DNA from: Acidimicrobiia bacterium | GTDB lineage: Bacteria; Actinomycetota; Acidimicrobiia; Acidimicrobiales; Aldehydirespiratoraceae | Length of the DNA stretch: 57,545 nt | Assembly (NCBI GenBank): GCA_022821685.1 | Contig: JAJEDD010000030.1 | Coordinates: 1-57,545, forward strand | Reading direction: 5' to 3' | Shown here: one piece after another, positions 51,176-57,545 of the stretch | How the letters are laid out: each line of letters begins with the position of its first letter | Numbering within the stretch: position 1 is the first letter of the stretch | The notes under the pieces: model-generated | The model's database searches: none | Seen by the model: only the letters and a program-made list of their open reading frames with translations | Told to the model about the DNA's origin: nothing | Program-made: the position numbers and the translations under genes

Positions 51176-52327
51176 TCAGCAGCCGAGAGGCCGCAGCATG
51201 TCGCGTGACACTATGTGGCGCTGGATCTCGCTGGTGCCGTCCCAAATGCGATCCACCCTGGCGTCGCGCCAGATTCGCTCCAGCGGCAGCTCGTCCATCA
51301 GCCCCATGCCGCCGAGGATCTGGATGGCCTCGTCCGACACGAACTGCAGCATCTCGGTGGCCGACAGCTTGGCCATGGCCGCGTCGGCGTCGCCCATTTG
51401 GCCCTGCGCCGACAGCCACGCGGCCCTGTAGGTGGTCAGCTCGGCGGCCAGCAGGCGGGTGCGCATGTCGGCCAGCTTGAACGACACGCCCTGGAACCGC
51501 CCGATGCGCTGCCCGAACTGCTCTCGGGTGGCGGCCCAGTCGAGCGCCACCGACAGCGCCCGGTCGGCCCGGCCCAGACACACCGCGGCCACCTGCAGCC
51601 GGGTGCTGCTGAGCCACTCGTTGGCCACCTCGAAGCCCCGGTGCTCCTCGCCCAGCAGTTTGGCGGCGGGCACCCGCACATCGTCGAAGTTCAAGATGAG
51701 GTTGTGGTAGCCCCGGTTCGACACGCAGTTGTAGCCCGGCGCACGCTCCACTCCGGCGGTGTCGAGGTCGACCAGCAGCGCTGAGATCAGCCTGCGGGAA
51801 CCCTTGGCGGTGCCGGTGGCCGCGAACAGGATCACGTAGTCGGCCAGGTCGGCGTGGCTGATGAAGTGCTTGGTGCCGTTCACCACGAACTCGTCGCCCC
51901 GGCGCTCGGCCCGGCAGGCCATGCCCCTGAGGTCGGAGCCTGCATCGGGCTCGCTCATGGCCAGACACTCCACCCGCTCGCCCCGCACGGTGGGCAGCAG
52001 GTACTCGTCGACCTGCTCGCCGGTGCAGGCCCGCAGGATGTTGGACGGGCGGGCCACGATGTAGTGCAGGGCGTAGGCCGTCCAGCCGAAGGCCCGCTCG
52101 GCCATGGCCAGAGTCAGGTCGTCGAGGCCGCCGCCGCCGAGCTCGACGGGCATGTTGGCCGCATACAGGCCCGCATCGATAGCCTTGCGGCGGATCTCGG
52201 CCACCAGTTCGGGTCGGACCTTGCCGGTGCGCTCCACCTCCTGTTCGTGGGTGACCAGCTCGCGCTCCACGAAGGCGCGCACGGTGTCGACCACCATCTG
52301 CTGGGAGTCGCTGATCGCAAAGTCCAT
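51176..52327 (-). CDS. Acyl-CoA dehydrogenase
   Basis: A 383-residue FAD enzyme that makes trans-2-enoyl-CoA. It shows the LAMSEPDAGSDLRGM flavin motif, RDARVDRIWDGTSEIQRHIVSRDML at the C-terminus, and the QILGGMGLMDELPLERIWRD segment with the family's second motif. AAGGAG lies seven bases from the ATG. Between the ADP-forming ligase and the carnitine dehydrogenase, it is a candidate gamma-butyrobetainyl-CoA dehydrogenase (CaiA-like). Confidence 0.92.
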   Translation of the reverse strand: MDFAISDSQQMVVDTVRAFVERELVTHEQEVERTGKVRPELVAEIRRKAIDAGLYAANMPVELGGGGLDDLTLAMAERAFGWTAYALHYIVARPSNILRACTGEQVDEYLLPTVRGERVECLAMSEPDAGSDLRGMACRAERRGDEFVVNGTKHFISHADLADYVILFAATGTAKGSRRLISALLVDLDTAGVERAPGYNCVSNRGYHNLILNFDDVRVPAAKLLGEEHRGFEVANEWLSSTRLQVAAVCLGRADRALSVALDWAATREQFGQRIGRFQGVSFKLADMRTRLLAAELTTYRAAWLSAQGQMGDADAAMAKLSATEMLQFVSDEAIQILGGMGLMDELPLERIWRDARVDRIWDGTSEIQRHIVSRDMLRPLGC

Positions 52328-52360
52328 CGGCTGCTCCTTGCGGTTCTGTCAGGAGGGCGG

Positions 52361-53923
52361 TCAGTTCTTGGGGCCGAGAGCCATGCGGACGCGGGCGTGC
52401 TGCGGCGCGGGCATTGATGCGTGGGCGGCCGTGACCGCGGCCACGGCGTTCGCTACGGGGCCGGGCACCAGCGGCGCGGCCCGGCCGGCTGCGGTGTCGA
52501 CATGGAGCAGCATCTGCTCGCCGGTGCACAACAACTCGCGGTCGCGGTGCGTCTCGGCGTGGTGCTGTGTTCCGGCGCCGCCGGGCGTGTCAGCGCCCTG
52601 GTGCGGCCCGGCGTCGCGGTACATGGCGTGGAAGATGTGCAGCCGCTTGGCGTCGCTGCCGAGCACCTGCGTGGTCACCCGCAACCGCTGATCGAGGGAT
52701 GCCTCGCGGCGATGGTTGATGTGGGTCTCGACCGTGTAGTAGGAGCGTCCGCCGCGGCGGTAGGCCTCGTCGACGCCCAGGTAGCGAAACAGGGCGTCGG
52801 ACGCCCAGCCGAACACGGCCAGGTAGGCCCACTCGGTCATGTGGCCGTTGTAGTCGATCCAGTCGGGCGCCACAGTGGCCGCATACAGCGCCAGCGGAGC
52901 TTCGATCTCGTCGCCGGGCATCCACGGCTCAGCCTCGGTGGCGGCGCTGGCGGCCAGGATCCGAGCCTCCCGCTCGGCGATGAGGCGGCCGGCGCCGACC
53001 CCGGCCGGTCGAAGCGCCCGCATCACCGCCAACAGGCAGTCGTCGCGGCGGCGCTCCAACTCGGCGATCGACTGCCCATCCGCCTGCTCGTCGCAGCCTG
53101 CGGCCAGGGCCTCCACCAGCTCCCCGCTCATCTCGGGCGCCTCCAGCCGGGTCCACGGCAGCTTCAACGCCGGGCCGAACTGGCCCAGCATGTGCCGCAT
53201 CCCGCCCTCACCGCCGGCTAGGTGGAAGGTGAGGTTGGTGCCCATGGCCGCCCAGCGCAGGCCCGGCCCGTAGACGATCGAGTCGTCGAGTTCCGCGGTG
53301 GTGGCGATGCCGTCGTTCACCAGATGCAGGTTCTCGCGCCACAGCGCCTCCTGCAGGCGGTCCGACAGGTAGCCCTCCACCTCGCGGCGCACCAACAGCG
53401 GATGCATCACCAGGTCGTCGTAGTGGGCCACAGCCGCGGCGACCGCCCGCGCCGCGGTGGCTTCGCCGGGCACCACCTCCACCAGCGGCAGCAGGTACAC
53501 GGGGTTGAAGGGATGGCCGACGAGCAGCCGTTCGGGATGGGCGAGCCCGTCGGCCAGGCGGCTGGGCAGCAGCCCCGACGAGCTGCTGGCGATCACCGTG
53601 GCCGCATCGGCGGACGCGTCGAGCCGGCGCAGCAGCGACCGCTTGAGCGGTTCGTCCTCGGGGGCGCTCTCCTGCACCCAGTCGGCGCAGGCGGCAACCT
53701 CCTCGGGGCCGGAGGCCCACCGCAGCCGGGCCCGATCGGCGCCGGGGAACAGCCCCAGGCGAACCGCTGAGGGCCAGGCTCGCGCCACCGCGGCCTTGAG
53801 CCGGTCTTCGGCGCCGTCGCCGGGATCCCATGCGACCACATTGTGGCTGCGGGCTAGGGCGCGCACCGCCCATCCGGCACCGATGACTCCCGTTCCCACC
53901 AAGCCGACGGTCCTTGCCGTCAC
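52361..53923 (-). CDS. lcdH: L-carnitine dehydrogenase fused to betainyl-CoA thioesterase-type domain
   Basis: A 520-residue two-domain enzyme. Residues about 1-320 form a 3-hydroxyacyl-CoA-dehydrogenase-like domain with GLVGTGVIGAGWA and SSSSGLLPSRLA, as in L-carnitine dehydrogenase (carnitine to 3-dehydrocarnitine). Residues about 340-500 form a hotdog thioesterase with VAPDWIDYNGHMTEWAYL. Such fusions are known where a BKACE makes betainyl-CoA and the thioesterase frees betaine. The GTG with AAGGAGG six bases upstream is preferred to a longer frame to 54250, which overlaps the divergent BKACE gene. A His/Gly-rich insertion interrupts the last domain. Confidence 0.9.
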   Translation of the reverse strand: MTARTVGLVGTGVIGAGWAVRALARSHNVVAWDPGDGAEDRLKAAVARAWPSAVRLGLFPGADRARLRWASGPEEVAACADWVQESAPEDEPLKRSLLRRLDASADAATVIASSSSGLLPSRLADGLAHPERLLVGHPFNPVYLLPLVEVVPGEATAARAVAAAVAHYDDLVMHPLLVRREVEGYLSDRLQEALWRENLHLVNDGIATTAELDDSIVYGPGLRWAAMGTNLTFHLAGGEGGMRHMLGQFGPALKLPWTRLEAPEMSGELVEALAAGCDEQADGQSIAELERRRDDCLLAVMRALRPAGVGAGRLIAEREARILAASAATEAEPWMPGDEIEAPLALYAATVAPDWIDYNGHMTEWAYLAVFGWASDALFRYLGVDEAYRRGGRSYYTVETHINHRREASLDQRLRVTTQVLGSDAKRLHIFHAMYRDAGPHQGADTPGGAGTQHHAETHRDRELLCTGEQMLLHVDTAAGRAAPLVPGPVANAVAAVTAAHASMPAPQHARVRMALGPKN

Positions 53924-54106
53924 GCTGCCCTCCTTGCGCCGCGGCTTTCTTGCGGGCCGAAGTATCGCACCGCGCAGCTCCTTAGGGGCGCGATGGCCGG
54001 GCAGCGCATGGGCGGGCGCGGTCGATGCCGATGTTGGTACCGTCACCGCACTGGGCGGCTCGCGAACCGTCCCGTGATCGGTACGACCCCCAACAGGACA
54101 GGACCA

Positions 54107-54997
54107 GTGACGAGCGCGTTCATCACCTGTGCCGTCTCCGGAAGCGGCGACACCGTCAAGAAGTCGGATCGGGTGCCGTACGCGCCCCGCGACATCGCCC
54201 GCAACTGCATCGAAGCAGCCCGCGCCGGCGCCGCGGTCGTTCACATCCATGTGCGCGATCCAGTCACTGGCGAGCCCTCACGCGAGGTCGACTACTACCG
54301 CGAGGTTGTCGAGCAGGTCCGACAGTCCGATGTCGATGTCGTCCTCAACCTGACCGCCGGCATGGGCGGCGACCTCACCCTGGGCTCGCCCGAGCAGCCC
54401 CTGCCGCCCGACCCAAACGGCACCGACCTCGCCGGCGCAACCGAGCGACTCGAGCACGTTCGCCAGATGCGGCCCGAGATCTGCACCCTCGACTGCGGCA
54501 CCATGAACTTCGGCGAGTCGGACTACATCATGACCAACACGCCGTCGGTCCTCATGGAGATGGCCCGACAGGTGCAGGAGCTGGGCGTGCGGCCCGAGCT
54601 TGAGCTGTTCGACACCGGCCACCTGACGTTCGCCAAGTGGCTGTACGCCCAGGGCCTGCTCGATGATCCCGTCATGGTGCAGCTCTGCATGGGCATACCG
54701 TGGGGAGCGCCCAACGATCTCAACACGCTGCTGGCATTCGTGAACAACCTTCCCGACGACTGGACGTTCTCAGCCTTCTCGATCGGGCGCAACCAGCTTC
54801 CCTATGTGGCGGCTGCGGTGTTGACGGGCGGCAACGTCCGCGTCGGCCTCGAGGACAACCTCTATCTCAGCCGGGGGCAACTGGCCACCAACGCCGACCT
54901 CGTGGCCCGAGCGGTGAGCATCCTCGAAGCGATGAACGTGACCGTGCTCAGCCCCGCCGACGTCCGATCCCAGCTCGATCTGACCAAGAACTCTTGA
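54107..54997 (+). CDS. BKACE-family beta-keto acid cleavage enzyme (probable dehydrocarnitine cleavage)
   Basis: A 296-residue TIM-barrel zinc enzyme (COG3246/DUF849). The zinc ligands are in VHIHVRDP (His46, His48, the positions known in Kce) and a Glu in GLEDNLYL (about 249). In this family the enzyme takes a beta-keto acid plus acetyl-CoA to acetoacetate plus a new CoA ester. With 3-dehydrocarnitine the product would be betainyl-CoA, which suits the thioesterase fused to the divergent LcdH. The GTG start is 184 bp from the LcdH start. Confidence 0.92.
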   Translation: MTSAFITCAVSGSGDTVKKSDRVPYAPRDIARNCIEAARAGAAVVHIHVRDPVTGEPSREVDYYREVVEQVRQSDVDVVLNLTAGMGGDLTLGSPEQPLPPDPNGTDLAGATERLEHVRQMRPEICTLDCGTMNFGESDYIMTNTPSVLMEMARQVQELGVRPELELFDTGHLTFAKWLYAQGLLDDPVMVQLCMGIPWGAPNDLNTLLAFVNNLPDDWTFSAFSIGRNQLPYVAAAVLTGGNVRVGLEDNLYLSRGQLATNADLVARAVSILEAMNVTVLSPADVRSQLDLTKNS

Positions 54998-55017
54998 CGG
55001 AGGCAAAGCGGCCGCTG

Positions 55018-56193
55018 TCAGGTGACGGCCCAGACCAGCGTGTTGAAGGCGCCCATGCCGGCCGGGTCACAGAGGGCCTCGGCCTCGCCGGCCCGGCTGC
55101 GGGCCCCGATCGCGGCCAGGTCGCCGGCCGCCGCCCGTTCGGTCCACACCGAGCGGCCTTCCGCCACCAACTCGTCGATGCCGTGGGCGCGCAGGAAGTC
55201 GGCCTGAGTGCACACTTCGGCCCGGTGGTCGGCCTGCACTTGGTCGAGGGCCACGTCCGCGGTTATGTCGCACGATCCCGGATCGGCCAGCCACCAGGAT
55301 CCGCCGCGGTGGTGGCGGTGGGTCCGCAGCCAGCCCAGGCCTGCAGCCGGATCCTGAGCCTGCTCCAGTGCCTCGGCGACCTGGGCGGCAGCCGCATCCG
55401 AAGGCTCGGACCGTGCCGCCAGTTCCGGCGTGTCGGCCCCGTAGTCGAAGGCCACCACTCGGCCCTTCTCCAGCAGTCCGCAGGCTTCTTCCACCCAGCG
55501 CCGGGCGGCCCGCTGGACCGGGATCCGAGACCCGGCCGCCACATCGGGCAGCCCGGCCACGAGTTCCGGCGGCGCCGGTCGCGGCACCAGCGAGAACCGG
55601 TCGGGTGAGGCTGCATCGACGACCTCGACAAGCAACTCCTCCCAGCCGCCGGGGGTTCGACGAACGATGTCGAAGGGCAGGTTGTCGAGCAGCTCGTTGG
55701 CCAACACCACGCCGTGCGGCAGCAGCTTCGGGGCCCGGGCCGCGCTGGTGACGATGCGGTGTTGGGGATGCAATGCCCGCTGCGGTGGCGACATCTCCAC
55801 CAGCACCAGCCGCAACGCGTCCGCGGCCATGCAGCGGGGTGCCGCGGCCAGCACCGACCGGGCCAGCGTGCCCGGCCCGGCCCCCCAGTCGACCACCGTG
55901 AAGCGGGCCGGCTCGCCCAGCTCCGCCCACCACGCATCCAGGGCCCGGGCCAGCACCGCCCCGAACAGGGGGCCTGTCTCGGGCGAGGTCAGGAAGTGTC
56001 CCGAACGGCCCCCGGCCCGCCCCCTGTCGGGCCCCATGTAGAACCCGCCGTCAGGGTCGTACAGACAGGCATCCACATACTCCGACACCGGGATCGGCCC
56101 CCGAGATGCGATCCGGCCTCCGAGAGTCACTCGCTGGAGACTATTTCGAGCGCGCGATGAAGTTGCTTCGTCGGCTGCCAGAGCCAGGACCAT
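55018..56193 (-). CDS. MidA-type SAM-dependent methyltransferase (COG1565/NDUFAF7-like)
   Basis: A 391-residue protein of the mitochondrial complex I assembly methyltransferase family. It has a FTVVDWGAGPGTLARSVL SAM motif and the N-terminal SEYVDACLYDPDGGFYMGPDRGRAGGRSGHFLTSPETGPLFG that defines the family. The eukaryotic protein dimethylates an arginine of complex I; the bacterial target is unknown. The ATG at 56193 is used; another ATG four codons earlier (56205) is possible. It is divergent from the RHH antitoxin gene and shares the palindromic site at 56192-56207. Confidence 0.88.
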   Translation of the reverse strand: MVLALAADEATSSRARNSLQRVTLGGRIASRGPIPVSEYVDACLYDPDGGFYMGPDRGRAGGRSGHFLTSPETGPLFGAVLARALDAWWAELGEPARFTVVDWGAGPGTLARSVLAAAPRCMAADALRLVLVEMSPPQRALHPQHRIVTSAARAPKLLPHGVVLANELLDNLPFDIVRRTPGGWEELLVEVVDAASPDRFSLVPRPAPPELVAGLPDVAAGSRIPVQRAARRWVEEACGLLEKGRVVAFDYGADTPELAARSEPSDAAAAQVAEALEQAQDPAAGLGWLRTHRHHRGGSWWLADPGSCDITADVALDQVQADHRAEVCTQADFLRAHGIDELVAEGRSVWTERAAAGDLAAIGARSRAGEAEALCDPAGMGAFNTLVWAVT

Positions 56194-56207
56194 ATGGATT
56201 ACCATAT
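56192..56207. promoter_or_regulatory. Inverted repeat operator before the antitoxin gene
   Basis: ATATGG and CCATAT flank ATTA, ending five bases before the antitoxin ATG (56212). RHH antitoxins bind such sites, so autoregulation is likely. It also overlaps the start of the divergent methyltransferase gene. Confidence 0.6.
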
Positions 56208-56211
56208 AGTC

Positions 56212-56457
56212 ATGGCTCGCCGCGAGGTTCTCGTACAGCTTGATGATGAACTAGTCGGCGAACTCGACGAGATCGCACGAGCGCGGCGCACCAGCCGCTC
56301 CGCTCTGCTTCGAGCGGGGGCCCGGGCCGTCATCGACGCCGACGAGCGCCTAGCCGCCGACCGGCGGCTTATCGAGGCCTACCGCCGCCTGCCCGAGGAT
56401 CCCGCGCTCATTGAGTCTGCCGCTCGACTCGCCGCCCTAACCGCGCCGGAGTGGTAG
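56212..56457 (+). CDS. Ribbon-helix-helix antitoxin (MazE-like partner)
   Basis: An 81-residue protein with an RHH (CopG/MetJ) N-terminus (RREVLVQLDDELVGELDEIARARRTSRSALLRAGAR, about residues 3-37) and a C-terminal toxin-binding-like tail. It overlaps the toxin gene by 7 bp, as in MazEF-type operons. The ATG at 56212 is used; an in-frame ATG at 56194 lies within the operator repeat. Confidence 0.85.
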   Translation: MARREVLVQLDDELVGELDEIARARRTSRSALLRAGARAVIDADERLAADRRLIEAYRRLPEDPALIESAARLAALTAPEW

Positions 56458-56775
56458 CACGAGGCGAGATCTACTGGGCCGAACTTGGCCCGCCAGCCGG
56501 TAGACGGCCGGTATGCGTGCTCACGAGGGACTCAGCCGCAGGCGTGCGAGCCTCCGTCACATGCGCGCTCGTTACCCGCACCGTGCGAGGCATCGACTCG
56601 GAAGTTGAGGTCGGGCCCGGTCAAGGCCTTCGTGAACGCGGCGTCATCAACTGCGACAGCATCGTGACCATCCCCAAGCAACGGCCTGGACCATGATCCG
56701 GTCGGCCATCTGGATGAACTGAAGCAGTCCGAACTTGACCAGGCCCTGCGCTTCGCCCTCGACATCCGCTACTGA
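56451..56775 (+). pseudogene. MazF/PemK-like toxin, frameshifted
   Basis: The GTG start gives 81 residues of a MazF-type ribonuclease (VARGEIYWAELGPPAGRRPV, VTRTVRGIDSEVEVGP, VINCDSIVTIPKQ), ending at a stop at 56694. In the +1 frame from about 56686 the missing C-terminus resumes (DHDPVGHLDELKQSELD and QALRFALDIRY) to a stop at 56773. A one-base insertion near 56682-56687 therefore separates the two parts. The truncated product lacks the terminal helices, so it is probably inactive, unless it is a sequencing error. Confidence 0.85.
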
Positions 56776-56817
56776 CCCCGCTGCGACGCGACCGGCTCTC
56801 ACCCACTTGCGCGCCCG
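56773..56817 (+). repeat. Dispersed repeat far-right module, copy L
   Basis: TGACCCCGCTGCGACGCGAC then CGGCTCTCACCCACTTGCGC matches the right end of copies E and K only. It covers the toxin's late stop and runs to the Calx-beta gene end. Confidence 0.75.
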
Positions 56818-56818
56818 G

Positions 56819-57545
56819 TTAGTCGTTGTCGGTGATGGTGATGATGGCTCTGCCGTCGGCGATGGGGACGGCTCTGTGGGGCGACACGAACAACAAGTTC
56901 ACCTGGAACTCCTCGGCGGGCTCGACGAGGGAGTCTTCTAGGAGGTCGATCCGCAGATGCTGTTCGACCACACCGGGTCGGAACGTCAGCCAGCCGCCCG
57001 CGGCGCCGAAGTCGATGCCCGACAACGCCCAGGTGGGATTCCTGGGATCCCAGGTGCCGGATCCTCCGCCGAATTGGGGTATCCAGTACACCCTCAGGCG
57101 CTGAGTCGAGGCGTGCGACAGAGTCACCCTGACACTCACCTGCTCGCCCTCTGTGCCCGAGGCGTCCTCGATGGAGAGCCCGGGATCACCCACCGGCGGA
57201 GGCGGAGGCGGTGCGGGATCGTCGTCGTCTGACACCGCCACGGCCGCGGAGCCTTGTGTCGCCGACACCGTGTAGCCCGAGCCGTCATCGACGGTCACCG
57301 TCACCGAACCGTCGGACTCGTCGACGCTGTCGTCGACGGTGGACACCGTCAGCGTCGCGCTGCCGGAGGTGGGGATCGTCACCTGCCGAGAGCCCGTCGC
57401 CGCGCCGAAATCGCCGCTCTGGGTGACCGTCACGTCCACTGTCAACGCAGCCGACGGCGCCGGGCTTGCCGTGACGGTGAACACCGCGTCGCCGCCCTCG
57501 GTCACGCCGCTGCCCGCAGCGATGCTCACGTCGGGCTCGACCACC
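56819..57545 (-). CDS. Calx-beta-domain surface protein, C-terminal part
   Basis: At least 241 residues of a larger protein, cut by the window end. Two Calx-beta-like units: the first (SGVTEGGDAVFTVTASPAP) and, after a Pro-rich spacer, the second (IEDASGTEGEQVSVRVTLSHAS), ending AIITITDND. The DxD/DND motif at the end of each unit can bind calcium. Such repeats belong to secreted adhesins. The start of the gene lies beyond the window. Confidence 0.85.
   Translation of the reverse strand, partial: VVEPDVSIAAGSGVTEGGDAVFTVTASPAPSAALTVDVTVTQSGDFGAATGSRQVTIPTSGSATLTVSTVDDSVDESDGSVTVTVDDGSGYTVSATQGSAAVAVSDDDDPAPPPPPPVGDPGLSIEDASGTEGEQVSVRVTLSHASTQRLRVYWIPQFGGGSGTWDPRNPTWALSGIDFGAAGGWLTFRPGVVEQHLRIDLLEDSLVEPAEEFQVNLLFVSPHRAVPIADGRAIITITDND

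Noticed and set aside
56451..56775. Programmed frameshift in the toxin gene
   Set aside because: No slippery heptamer or following hairpin is seen at 56682-56687; a plain indel or a read error is simpler.

Overview
The window is 57.5 kb of very GC-rich, densely coding DNA from a free-living or host-associated actinobacterium. Three things support this: a mycothiol gene (mshC), several F420-type luciferase-like oxidoreductases, and many GTG starts with lipid and CoA metabolism. The mix (crotonase, acyl-CoA dehydrogenases, carnitine/betaine genes, molybdenum hydroxylases, Calx-beta and Fn3 surface proteins) fits an uncultured-type Acidimicrobiia, possibly marine or sponge-associated; that placement is inference.

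Layout. 0-4 kb: 3-hydroxyacyl-CoA dehydrogenase, a small zincin-like protein, a HAD phosphatase and a membrane-anchored PQQ-type propeller, ending in an AT-rich 19-bp iteron array between convergent genes. 4.1-9.4 kb: mshC-cysS overlapping by 4 bp, followed by a lone CoxL-type molybdenum hydroxylase large subunit. 9.5-16 kb: flavin oxidoreductase, DUF1801 protein, tRNA-Arg(CCT) beside a 23-bp tandem array, MFS exporter, esterase, iron alcohol dehydrogenase and an SLH/beta-lactamase-like surface protein. 17-24 kb: three luciferase-like oxidoreductases, an AhpD-like protein, a serine hydrolase and an acyl-CoA synthetase. 24-33 kb: a complete three-subunit xanthine dehydrogenase-type operon plus MFS transporter, then a MacB/FtsX-type ABC system. 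33-43.5 kb: SnoaL-like protein, MaoC-like dehydratase, purine-type amidohydrolase, two small aspartic-protease paralogues (one with the catalytic Asp changed to Asn) around an XRE regulator with a strong palindromic operator, a truncated Fn3 gene, RidA-like, F420-type, flavodoxin, DinB, beta-propeller lipoprotein and creatininase genes. 43.7-55 kb: a carnitine/betaine block with an OpuA-type ABC transporter (two permease halves fused), enoyl-CoA hydratase, ADP-forming acyl-CoA ligase, acyl-CoA dehydrogenase, L-carnitine dehydrogenase-thioesterase fusion and a divergent BKACE. 55-57.5 kb: MidA-type methyltransferase, a MazEF-like pair with a frameshifted toxin, and the C-terminal part of a Calx-beta protein running off the window.

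Two themes stand out. First, a GC-rich, roughly 140-bp element with imperfect terminal inverted repeats recurs at least a dozen times, whole or in modules, mostly between genes. It also lies in frame inside one enzyme subunit and forms the C-termini of at least two proteins, which makes it look like a coding-tolerant MITE or palindromic-element family. Second, the 43.7-55 kb block reads as uptake plus stepwise conversion of gamma-butyrobetaine/carnitine to glycine betaine. Functional statements are by recognition of motifs and family features only; no database search was run.
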